Part shown: positions 1 to 5,279 of the stretch, piece by piece | How the letters are laid out: each line of letters starts with the position of its first letter | Numbering within the stretch: position 1 is the stretch's first letter | DNA from: Planctomycetaceae bacterium | Lineage (GTDB): Bacteria > Planctomycetota > Planctomycetia > Pirellulales > UBA1268 | Reading direction: 5' to 3' | Length of the DNA: 5,279 bases | Assembly (NCBI GenBank): GCA_947464585.1 | Contig: CANHYS010000206.1 | Coordinates: 1-5,279, forward strand | Program-made: the position numbers and the translations under genes | The notes under the pieces: model-generated | What the model saw: only the letters and a program-made list of their open reading frames with translations | The model's database searches: none | Told to the model about the DNA's origin: nothing

Positions 1-399
1 CTCGCCTCATCATCCACGCTCGACAGCGTCGTGCGACTCTTTGACTCGCGGGGCCGCGAACTCGCCCGTAACGACGATGCCAACGGCTCGCTCGACAGCC
101 TCCTGTCGGTGATCACGCGGACGGGCGGCACCTATTACGTCGGCATCTCCGGCTATGGCAACTCGGCCTACACGGCGACCCGCGCCGGTTCGGGTCGCGC
201 CGGCTCGACGGGCACCTATGAGGTGGCCTTCAGCTTCGGTGCCGTGGCGCAGCGCAAGGGGGCGAAGGCCGCCGCCATGCGCATGCTGGGCACGGCAGAT
301 GCCACACAGCCAATGCCCCAGGCGTATGGAGCGGGCCAGCAGCAGGAGACCTTCGCTCAGCGGTCAGCCGTGAAGCGATGGACCATGGTGTGGCGATAG
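1..399 (+). CDS. C-terminal fragment of a PPC-domain (pre-peptidase C-terminal type) extracellular protein
   Basis: The frame is open from the first base of the window, so this is the last 132 residues of a longer gene whose start lies to the left. Residues 1-80 look like the end of a bacterial PPC beta-sandwich: the strand VRLFDSRGRELARNDD (11-26), an Asp-rich turn, then TGGTYYVGISGYGN (41-54) and a closing GSTGTYEVAFSFG strand (68-80). Such domains usually sit at the C terminus of secreted proteases and other exported proteins, often in planctomycetes, so an extracellular or surface location is inferred. The enzyme or adhesin part, if any, is not visible. Residues 81-132 form a basic, Ala/Gln-rich tail that I do not recognise; it has no sorting motif such as PEP-CTERM or LPxTG. 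Its last 43 bases run antisense over the end of the galM-like gene. An internal GTG at position 31 is not a credible start because it falls inside the domain. Confidence 0.72.
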   Translation, partial: LASSSTLDSVVRLFDSRGRELARNDDANGSLDSLLSVITRTGGTYYVGISGYGNSAYTATRAGSGRAGSTGTYEVAFSFGAVAQRKGAKAAAMRMLGTADATQPMPQAYGAGQQQETFAQRSAVKRWTMVWR

Positions 400-1586
400 G
401 TCTGCCCCGGATCGAGCCGGACGGCCGGCCAGTCGGCCTGGCCGACATGGTGGATGGCGTCGGGATATTTCTGCGTCTCCAGGCAAATGGCCGCCTGCTT
501 CGCATAGGCCGTCCCGCCCTTGCCCGTGACTGAGCCATCGAGATAGTTGCCGGTGTAGACCTGAATACCGGGCTGATCCGTGAGGATTTCCATGCTGCGG
601 CCGCTGGCCCGATCGCGCAGCACCGCCACGCTCCGCAGGCTGCCGTCGGGCTTCCAGTGGCGGACCACATAGTTGTGGTCGATCCCGCCTGGGTTCTTGC
701 CGTCGGCCGAGGCCGGCAGCGCCTTGATGGCATCGCCGAGCACAGCAGCCGGCTGACGCTCGGGGCGGAGGTCGAACGGCGTGCCCGCCACCGGTGCGAA
801 CTCACCCGTCGGGATGCCGCCGGTATCGACCGGCAGATAGCGGTCGGCGGCCACCGACAGCGTGTGCCCGTGGATCGTACCGGATGCCTGCCCAGCGAGA
901 TTCCAGTAGGAATGATGCGCCATGTTCACGATCGTGGGGGCCTCGCAGGTCGCCGACATCTCGACCCACAGTTCGCCGTCGGGCGTGAGCGTGTAGGTGG
1001 CTTTGGCCGTGAGCTGGCCCGGATAGCCCTCGTCGCCGGCGGGAGAGACCATCTCGAAGTCAACTGCCGGCCCCTTGTCGGAGATCCGTGGCGTCGCCTT
1101 CCAAAGCTTCTTATCGAAGCCGACCAGGCCGCCGTGGAGGTGGTTGGGCTCGTTGTTCGTCGCCAACGTGTAGGCCTTACCGTCAAGCTCGAACCGGCCC
1201 GCGGCGATGCGGTTGGCCACCCGGCCACAGGTCGCGCCGAAGTAGGGATGCTTGGCCGCATAGCCGTCGAGCGAATCGAAGCCGAGCACGACGTCGACCG
1301 GCTTGCCATCCTTCCCGGGCACGTGCAGGCTCGTGAGGATCGCACCGAAGTCGGTGATGGTCGCCTTCCAGCCGCCCGGCACCTCGAGCGTGTAGAGGTG
1401 CGCCTCGCGGCCATCGGGCAGACGGCCAAACGAGCTCACGGTCGGCAGGGCGCTCGCGGCAGCGGGCATGGGTTTGGCGACTCCCAGATTCGGGACGGAC
1501 GGGTTTGATGTGGAGGGCTCGGCAGCCGCAGCGGCACCGGAAAGGAAGACGATCAGGATCGCCGCTGTCAGCCGGCGGTACGACAT
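357..1586 (-). CDS. galM: Exported aldose 1-epimerase (galactose mutarotase family)
   Basis: The 409-residue product should interconvert the alpha and beta anomers of aldoses such as galactose or glucose. The mutarotase fold spans about residues 50-406. Family motifs are all present: GRVANRI (121-127), NHLHGG with His151, HSYWNL with the catalytic His225 (225-230), GIDHNY with Asp303, and CLETQ with the catalytic base Glu370. Unlike the cytoplasmic Leloir-pathway enzyme of about 340 residues, it starts with a Sec-type signal peptide: two arginines at 4-5, a hydrophobic run at 7-18 and an Ala-rich cleavage region ending near residue 22. A Pro/Ser/Ala-rich linker of about 28 residues follows. 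It therefore probably acts in the periplasm on sugars released outside the cell. The ATG is preceded by GGAG at 8-base spacing. It lies 33 bases downstream of the doxX-like gene. Its substrate cannot be read from sequence, and no other gal genes are in the window. Confidence 0.93.
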   Translation of the reverse strand: MSYRRLTAAILIVFLSGAAAAAEPSTSNPSVPNLGVAKPMPAAASALPTVSSFGRLPDGREAHLYTLEVPGGWKATITDFGAILTSLHVPGKDGKPVDVVLGFDSLDGYAAKHPYFGATCGRVANRIAAGRFELDGKAYTLATNNEPNHLHGGLVGFDKKLWKATPRISDKGPAVDFEMVSPAGDEGYPGQLTAKATYTLTPDGELWVEMSATCEAPTIVNMAHHSYWNLAGQASGTIHGHTLSVAADRYLPVDTGGIPTGEFAPVAGTPFDLRPERQPAAVLGDAIKALPASADGKNPGGIDHNYVVRHWKPDGSLRSVAVLRDRASGRSMEILTDQPGIQVYTGNYLDGSVTGKGGTAYAKQAAICLETQKYPDAIHHVGQADWPAVRLDPGQTYRHTMVHRFTADR

Positions 1587-1594
1587 GGCCTCAA

Positions 1595-1598
1595 CTCC
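1595..1598 (-). promoter_or_regulatory. Ribosome binding site of the galM-like gene
   Basis: The minus strand reads GGAG here, 8 bases before the ATG at 1586. It lies in the 33-base gap after the doxX-like stop codon and supports the start that includes the signal peptide. Confidence 0.6.
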
Positions 1599-1619
1599 AC
1601 TGGAAATGAATGGGCTGGA

Positions 1620-2114
1620 TCAACCACGATCGGCCGGCTTGGCAGTGACACGCGGCTTGGCTGGCGATCCGCTCTCGGCCTCCTCGCGTTTCATGCCGAT
1701 CCAGCCGTCGACGCTCCACGGTCCGCCACCGAATGCCATCAGCGACATCAGGCCACCGGCGATGGCCATGTTTTTCATGAACTGGATCGTCTGCAGCTGC
1801 CGCTGGCCGGCATCGGCGAACGTCCAGAAGTCGTGGAAGTAGTAGGTCGCAGCGAGCAGGAAGACGAGCAGGAACGCCGCGCCGATCCGCGTCCAGGCAC
1901 CGAGCACGACGCTCAGGCCGCCGAGCAACAGGAGCCCGATGGCGCCGAACAGCGCAAACTTGGGATTGGGCACTCCCTCGGAGGCCATGTAGGCAGCCGT
2001 GGCCTGGAACTGTGGAATCTTGTTGGCGACGGCGCTGACGACGAAGATTGCGGCCAAGAGCAGCCGTGCGACAAACGCGATGGCGCCCTGCATGATCGAG
2101 GCAAGCTGTTCCAT
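1620..2114 (-). CDS. DoxX family integral membrane protein
   Basis: The product is 164 residues with four predicted membrane segments, at about 11-30, 53-72, 75-93 and 110-128, as in the DoxX family. Family-like features include the Lys in VSAVANKIPQF after helix 1, the YYFHDFW segment after helix 3 and the QFMKNMAIAGGLMSLMAFG stretch starting helix 4. DoxX proteins are inner-membrane proteins whose biochemical role is poorly defined; some have been linked to quinone-dependent oxidation or redox stress. No enzymatic claim is made here. The hydrophilic C-terminal tail (141-164) is rich in Glu, Lys, Pro and Ala. The ATG at 2114 is chosen because AGGAG lies 9 bases upstream; a GTG 36 bases further out (2150) would add a hydrophilic stretch that contains that ribosome binding site. 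The gene lies 33 bases upstream of the exported mutarotase and is probably co-transcribed with it. Confidence 0.85.
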   Translation of the reverse strand: MEQLASIMQGAIAFVARLLLAAIFVVSAVANKIPQFQATAAYMASEGVPNPKFALFGAIGLLLLGGLSVVLGAWTRIGAAFLLVFLLAATYYFHDFWTFADAGQRQLQTIQFMKNMAIAGGLMSLMAFGGGPWSVDGWIGMKREEAESGSPAKPRVTAKPADRG

Positions 2115-2123
2115 GATCCGTTG

Positions 2124-2128
2124 CTCCT
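2124..2128 (-). promoter_or_regulatory. Ribosome binding site deciding the doxX-like start
   Basis: The minus strand reads AGGAG, 9 bases before the ATG at 2114. It is the strongest Shine-Dalgarno match in the 132-base gap and argues against the longer GTG start at 2150. Confidence 0.65.
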
Positions 2129-2241
2129 GGGGGCGTGTCGCGCGGGGCACTGGCCCGTTCCGCCACGGCTATGATCGTCGCGAACCGGCCGCCCCCCGGC
2201 AAGAGCGGATTGGCCGGCTGTGACGGCCGTTGATGTCTGAA

Positions 2242-2257
2242 CGGCCTCAGCAGGCCG
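2242..2257 (-). terminator. Weak hairpin at the aguA stop codon, possible terminator
   Basis: A 6-base-pair GC-rich inverted repeat (CGGCCT and AGGCCG) with a 4-base loop straddles the TGA of aguA at 2247-2249. On the minus strand it is followed by TTCAGACATC, not by a run of T, so it is a poor intrinsic terminator. It could slow decay or aid termination at the end of the glyA-aguB-aguA transcript, but short GC-rich repeats are common at this base composition. Confidence 0.22.
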
Positions 2258-3284
2258 GTTGATCGCGGGTGATGCAGTGGAGGGCGCCGCGACCGCGGAC
2301 GACTTCCTGGCAATCGACCGGCACGATCCGCCGGGCTGGAAAACAGGCGGCCAGGGTGCGGATCGCCACTTCATCGGTACGCGCACCGAACACCGGCACC
2401 ATCACGGCACCATTGACGATGTAGAAATTCAGGTGGCTGGCCGGCAGCTGCGTGCCTGCGAAGGTGAACCGCGGCGGAATGTCGATCGGGATCACCTCCA
2501 GCCGGCGGCCACGGGCATCGACGGCCGCAGAGAGCTGCTCGAGATTCTCAGCGAGCGATGCATGGTTGGGGTCAAGCCGGTCGGGCTGCCGCGCCGCCAC
2601 GACACAGCCTGGTGACACGAAACGGGCGATCTGGTCGATGTGACCATCGGTGTCGTCGCCCTGCAACTCGCCCCCCAGCCAGATGACTCGGTCGATGGCG
2701 AGCTGTTTTCGGAGCACCTGCTCCATCTCGCTCCGCGAAAGCCCTGGGTTGCGTTTGGAATCGACGACGCAGCGGTGGTTGACGAGCAGCGTGCCCTCAC
2801 CGTCGGTCTCGATTGCGCCGCCTTCGAGCACCACACCGGGCGACACGACCTTCAGATCGAGACGGCCCGCGATGGCCCGCGACAACCCCGCGTCGAGGTT
2901 CCAGGGCGGATACTTTCCCCCCCAGGCATTCCACTCCCAGCAGACAGCCACGGGCCGGCCGGTCCCCTGCCCCTTCGTCTCCTGCTGCCGCGGCATGAGA
3001 AACACGGGGCCCGTGTCGCGGAGCCACGAGTCGTTGGTGGGAATGTCGATGCACTCCACGTTGGCCACACCACGGAGCCGATCCCGTGCGTCGGCGAGTG
3101 CCGCTCCGCTGGCGATCACCTTCACCGGCTCCCATGGGGCCAGGAGGCGAATGAACCGAGCGAAGAACTCGGGAATGACGGCGAAGTCTCCAAGAAACGT
3201 CGCCCGCCGGTGAGGCCAGGCGATCCACGTGGCCGCATGCGGCTCCCACTCCGCCGGCAGCCGATAGCCGTCCACATTCGACAC
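2247..3284 (-). CDS. aguA: Agmatine deiminase (agmatine iminohydrolase)
   Basis: The enzyme hydrolyses agmatine to N-carbamoylputrescine and ammonia, the step before AguB in the decarboxylase route from arginine to putrescine. The 345-residue product covers the full guanidine-modifying (peptidyl-arginine deiminase-like) fold. It opens with LPAEWEPHAATWIAWPH (9-25). Other motifs are DSWLRDTGP (85-93), the WNAWGGKYPPW segment (118-128), LEGG (153-156), DDTDGHIDQIARF with the catalytic His214 (210-222), and the nucleophile Cys337 in GRGALHCIT (331-339). The family more often has GGG before this Cys; here the middle Gly is Arg332. I chose the GTG at 3284 because GGGAG lies 8 bases upstream and it follows the aguB stop by only 2 bases. 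The frame stays open to 3389, but a start there would lie deep inside aguB. No signal peptide is visible, so it should be cytoplasmic. Confidence 0.95.
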   Translation of the reverse strand: MSNVDGYRLPAEWEPHAATWIAWPHRRATFLGDFAVIPEFFARFIRLLAPWEPVKVIASGAALADARDRLRGVANVECIDIPTNDSWLRDTGPVFLMPRQQETKGQGTGRPVAVCWEWNAWGGKYPPWNLDAGLSRAIAGRLDLKVVSPGVVLEGGAIETDGEGTLLVNHRCVVDSKRNPGLSRSEMEQVLRKQLAIDRVIWLGGELQGDDTDGHIDQIARFVSPGCVVAARQPDRLDPNHASLAENLEQLSAAVDARGRRLEVIPIDIPPRFTFAGTQLPASHLNFYIVNGAVMVPVFGARTDEVAIRTLAACFPARRIVPVDCQEVVRGRGALHCITRDQPAC

Positions 3285-3286
3285 GG

Positions 3287-4198
3287 CTATTTCTCCCACC
3301 GCTTCACCAGGCTGCCGTAGGCATCGATGCGGCGATCGCGAAAGAACGGCCACCGGGTCCGCGACCACTCGATCCGCGCGAGGTCGCATTCCACCACGAT
3401 AGTTTCGGGGGTCTCGTGGCCCGCCGTCACGAGCCGCTCGCCATTGGGCGCGTAAACGACGCTCGCCCCCCAGAACCGTAAGTGATCCTCACGGCCCGTG
3501 CGGTTGACCGCCACGACGAACACGCCGTTGGCGATCGCGTGGCTCCTGAGCATCGTGTCCCACGATTCATACTGCTCGCGGTGCAACTCTTCCTCGCCGT
3601 CGAGCCAGCCGATCGCCGTGGGATAGAAGAGCACCTCGGCGCCGGCCATGGCCGTGAGGCGGGCCGCCTCCGGGTACCACTGGTCCCAGCAGACGAGCGG
3701 GCCGACCTGCAGTCGGCTCGTCGGCACCGACATGAATCCGGTGTCGCCCGGCGCGAAATAAAATTTCTCGTAGTAGTGCGGATCGTCGGGGATGTGCATC
3801 TTGCGGTAGAGGCCCGCGGTCGAACCGTCGCGATCGAAGATCACGGCCGTGTTGTGGAAGAGGCCATGCGAACGCCGCTCGAAGACGCTCCCCACGAGCA
3901 CCACATCATGCTCGCGCGCCGCTGCGGCCAGCCGTTCGGTGAGCGGTCCTGGCACGGCTTCAGCCTCGGTGAACTTTCCATGATCCTCGGCCTGGCAGGG
4001 ATACTGTCCCGCGAAGAGCTCCTGCAGACAGACCACCTCCGCGCCGCCGCGAGCCGCCTCGGCGATGCCGGCCAAAGCCTGCGCGATGTTGTGGTCGCGG
4101 TCCGTCGTGCAGGCCGACTGCACGAGTCCGATCCGCACCGTGCGTCCGCCGGCGGCATCCACCTTCGGTTGCGGTCGCTGCGTGCTTTGGAGACTCAT
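3287..4198 (-). CDS. aguB: N-carbamoylputrescine amidase (nitrilase superfamily)
   Basis: The enzyme hydrolyses N-carbamoylputrescine to putrescine, CO2 and ammonia in the cytoplasm. The 303-residue product is a single carbon-nitrogen hydrolase domain with the Glu-Lys-Cys catalytic triad: Glu60 in CLQELF, Lys133 in YRKMHIPDD and Cys170 in VCWDQWYPE. The [19 protein letters not shown] region (134-152) and [11 protein letters not shown] are typical of the carbamoylputrescine amidase branch, and the adjacent agmatine deiminase settles the assignment. The ATG at 4198 overlaps the glyA stop as ATGA, which implies translational coupling; no strong Shine-Dalgarno sequence precedes it. It adds about 20 polar residues before the first beta strand ([10 protein letters not shown], 21-30). 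A GTG at 4138 would give a 283-residue protein starting right at that strand, so the start is not certain. The TAG stop is 2 bases before the aguA start. Confidence 0.95.
   Translation of the reverse strand: MSLQSTQRPQPKVDAAGGRTVRIGLVQSACTTDRDHNIAQALAGIAEAARGGAEVVCLQELFAGQYPCQAEDHGKFTEAEAVPGPLTERLAAAAREHDVVLVGSVFERRSHGLFHNTAVIFDRDGSTAGLYRKMHIPDDPHYYEKFYFAPGDTGFMSVPTSRLQVGPLVCWDQWYPEAARLTAMAGAEVLFYPTAIGWLDGEEELHREQYESWDTMLRSHAIANGVFVVAVNRTGREDHLRFWGASVVYAPNGERLVTAGHETPETIVVECDLARIEWSRTRWPFFRDRRIDAYGSLVKRWEK
3293..3297 (-). promoter_or_regulatory. Ribosome binding site deciding the aguA GTG start
   Basis: The minus strand reads GGGAG inside the last codons of aguB, 8 bases before the GTG at 3284. 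Its position makes that GTG the natural start and suggests re-initiation by ribosomes finishing aguB. Confidence 0.65.
4195..4198 (-). other. ATGA stop/start overlap coupling glyA to aguB
   Basis: The minus strand reads ATGA: ATG (4198-4196) starts aguB and TGA (4197-4195) ends glyA. This arrangement usually marks co-transcribed genes with coupled translation, which fits the lack of a clear ribosome binding site before aguB. Confidence 0.75.
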
Positions 4199-5279
4199 CG
4201 TCCAGCCACTTCAACCGCCGCATCGAGCTTCGCCGCCGGCACTGGAAACTGCTCGGCCAACTCAGCCACGTCGCCCTTCGTCGTCGCGATCAACTGCTGA
4301 TCGCTTGGCGACTTCAGCACGCGGAGAATCCAGGCCGCGATCTGCTTCATTTCAGATGTGCCCATGCCGCGCGTGGTCAGGGCGGGCGTGCCGAGGCGGA
4401 TGCCGGAGGGATCCATCGGCTTCCGCTCGTCGAAGGGGATCATGTTCTTGTTGCAGGTGATGCCGCAGCGGTCGAGCACCTCCTCGGCCAGCTTGCCGCC
4501 GATGCCCAGAGGCGTCACGTCGACGAGCATCAGATGGTTGTCGGTGCCGCCACTGACGAGCTTGACGCCGCCGGAGGCGAGGGCCGCGGCCAGCGTCCGC
4601 GCGTTGTCGACGACGTTCTGGCCATACCGCTTGAACTCCGGCTTGAGCGCCTCGCCAAAGGCCACGGCCTTGCCGGCGATCACGTGCATCAGCGGGCCGC
4701 CCTGCGTGCCGGGAAACACCGAGCGGTCGAGCGCCTTAGCATTTTCCGTGCGGCACATGGCGATGCCGCCCCGCGGACCGCGGAGGGTCTTGTGGGTGGT
4801 GCTCGTGACGAAGTCGGCGACCGGCACGGGATTGTCGTGGATGCCCGCGGCGACGAGCCCGGCGTAGTGGGCCATGTCGACCATCAGCTTCGCGCCCACT
4901 TCGCGGGCGATCTCGGCGAACCGGCCGTGCGGAATCTCGCGGGGATACGCGCTCGCACCGGCGATGATCAGCTTCGGCTTGTGTTCCCTCGCCAGGCTCG
5001 CGATCTGGTCGAAGTCGAGCAGCTGGTTGTCGCGGCGGACGCCGTAGTGGACGAACTTGTAGAAGATGCCCGAGCTGTTGAGCTTCATGCCGTGCGTGAG
5101 ATGGCCGCCATGGGCGAGGTCGAAGGCGAGCACGGTATCGCCCGGCTGGATGGCGGTGAGGTAGACGGCTGAGTTGGCCTGACTGCCAGAGTGGGGCTGC
5201 ACGTTGACGTGCTCCGCGCCGAAGAGGGCCTTGAGCCGGTCGCGGGCGAGGTCCTCCACCGTGTCGACGAACTCGCAGC
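4195..5279 (-). CDS. glyA: Serine hydroxymethyltransferase, N-terminal part beyond the window
   Basis: This PLP enzyme interconverts serine plus tetrahydrofolate with glycine plus 5,10-methylenetetrahydrofolate, the main source of one-carbon units. The visible 360 residues align well with my memory of E. coli GlyA from about Cys68 onward, so about 67 N-terminal residues lie to the right of the window; full length would be about 427. Counting from the GTG codon at 5259 as residue 1, visible motifs are [11 protein letters not shown] (19-29), [10 protein letters not shown] (48-57), [13 protein letters not shown] with PLP-contacting Asp128 and His131 (127-139), [12 protein letters not shown] with the PLP-binding Lys157 (154-165), [18 protein letters not shown] (183-200), [12 protein letters not shown] (236-247) and [14 protein letters not shown] (285-298). 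The GTG at 5259 is internal, since conserved sequence (CEFVDT) continues upstream to the window edge. The gene is first of the visible glyA-aguB-aguA run; its promoter is outside the window. Confidence 0.97.
   Translation of the reverse strand, partial: CEFVDTVEDLARDRLKALFGAEHVNVQPHSGSQANSAVYLTAIQPGDTVLAFDLAHGGHLTHGMKLNSSGIFYKFVHYGVRRDNQLLDFDQIASLAREHKPKLIIAGASAYPREIPHGRFAEIAREVGAKLMVDMAHYAGLVAAGIHDNPVPVADFVTSTTHKTLRGPRGGIAMCRTENAKALDRSVFPGTQGGPLMHVIAGKAVAFGEALKPEFKRYGQNVVDNARTLAAALASGGVKLVSGGTDNHLMLVDVTPLGIGGKLAEEVLDRCGITCNKNMIPFDERKPMDPSGIRLGTPALTTRGMGTSEMKQIAAWILRVLKSPSDQQLIATTKGDVAELAEQFPVPAAKLDAAVEVAGR

Noticed and set aside
420..445. GC-rich inverted repeats near the convergent junction
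   Set aside because: They lie within galM coding sequence, have no T-run on either strand, and consist of GGCC/CCGG words that are common at this base composition.
657..1508. A 283-residue plus-strand open frame opposite the galM-like gene
   Set aside because: It is an antisense shadow produced by the high-GC third codon positions of galM. Its translation is Arg/Val/Gly-rich with no domain or credible ribosome binding site.
2174..2202. Possible sigma-70-like promoter upstream of doxX (TTGCCG, 17-base spacer, GACGAT on the minus strand)
   Set aside because: The -10 element matches the consensus poorly, and such matches arise by chance. It is not enough to claim a separate transcript.
2212..2228. 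A second small inverted repeat (GGCCG / CGGCC) in the doxX-aguA gap
   Set aside because: The stem is only 5 base pairs with a 7-base loop and no T-run, so it is probably compositional.
1591..2313. A 240-residue minus-strand frame overlapping the doxX-like gene in another frame
   Set aside because: It crosses the aguA end, the gap and all of doxX, and is Arg/Pro-rich. The DoxX frame has membrane segments and a ribosome binding site, so this one is a shadow.
3482..4300. A 272-residue plus-strand open frame opposite aguB and the end of glyA
   Set aside because: It runs opposite well-conserved catalytic regions of AguB and the C-terminal end of GlyA, with biased composition and no recognisable motif.
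4534..5172. A 212-residue plus-strand open frame opposite glyA
   Set aside because: It is antisense to the conserved PLP-binding region of GlyA, and its Asp/Arg/Val-rich translation looks like a mirror of that gene.

Overview
This is a GC-rich window (roughly 65% by eye) from a bacterial chromosome. It has five recognisable genes on the minus strand and the tail of a sixth gene entering from the left on the plus strand. An exported galactose mutarotase-like protein, a secreted-type PPC-domain protein and an agmatine deiminase/N-carbamoylputrescine amidase pair all suit a planctomycete, perhaps of the Pirellula type. That assignment is an inference from gene content and style, not from a marker gene. 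I see no RNA genes, CRISPR array, insertion sequence or phage signature.

Left edge (1-399, plus strand): the last 132 residues of a protein ending in a bacterial pre-peptidase C-terminal (PPC) type beta-sandwich followed by a 52-residue tail. Its last 43 bases overlap the 3' end of the convergent galM-like gene.

Left-centre (357-2114, minus strand): a DoxX-family membrane protein lies 33 bases upstream of a signal-peptide-bearing aldose 1-epimerase. The two probably share a transcript. A 132-base non-coding gap (2115-2246) separates them from the next cluster; it holds the doxX ribosome binding site, a weak hairpin at the aguA stop and no convincing promoter.

Right half (2247-5279, minus strand): glyA (serine hydroxymethyltransferase, 5' end beyond the window), aguB (N-carbamoylputrescine amidase) and aguA (agmatine deiminase) are transcribed right to left with almost no spacing. 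glyA and aguB overlap in an ATGA; aguB and aguA are 2 bases apart. AguA converts agmatine to N-carbamoylputrescine and ammonia, and AguB hydrolyses that to putrescine, CO2 and ammonia, so the pair completes the agmatine route to putrescine. The arginine decarboxylase that would supply agmatine is not in the window. All expected catalytic residues of GlyA, AguB, AguA and GalM are present.

Overall this is an ordinary metabolic neighbourhood. The points most worth a second look are the tight coupling of glyA to a polyamine module, the doxX/exported-mutarotase pair, and the antisense overlap at the left convergent junction. I found no evidence of a previously undescribed system.
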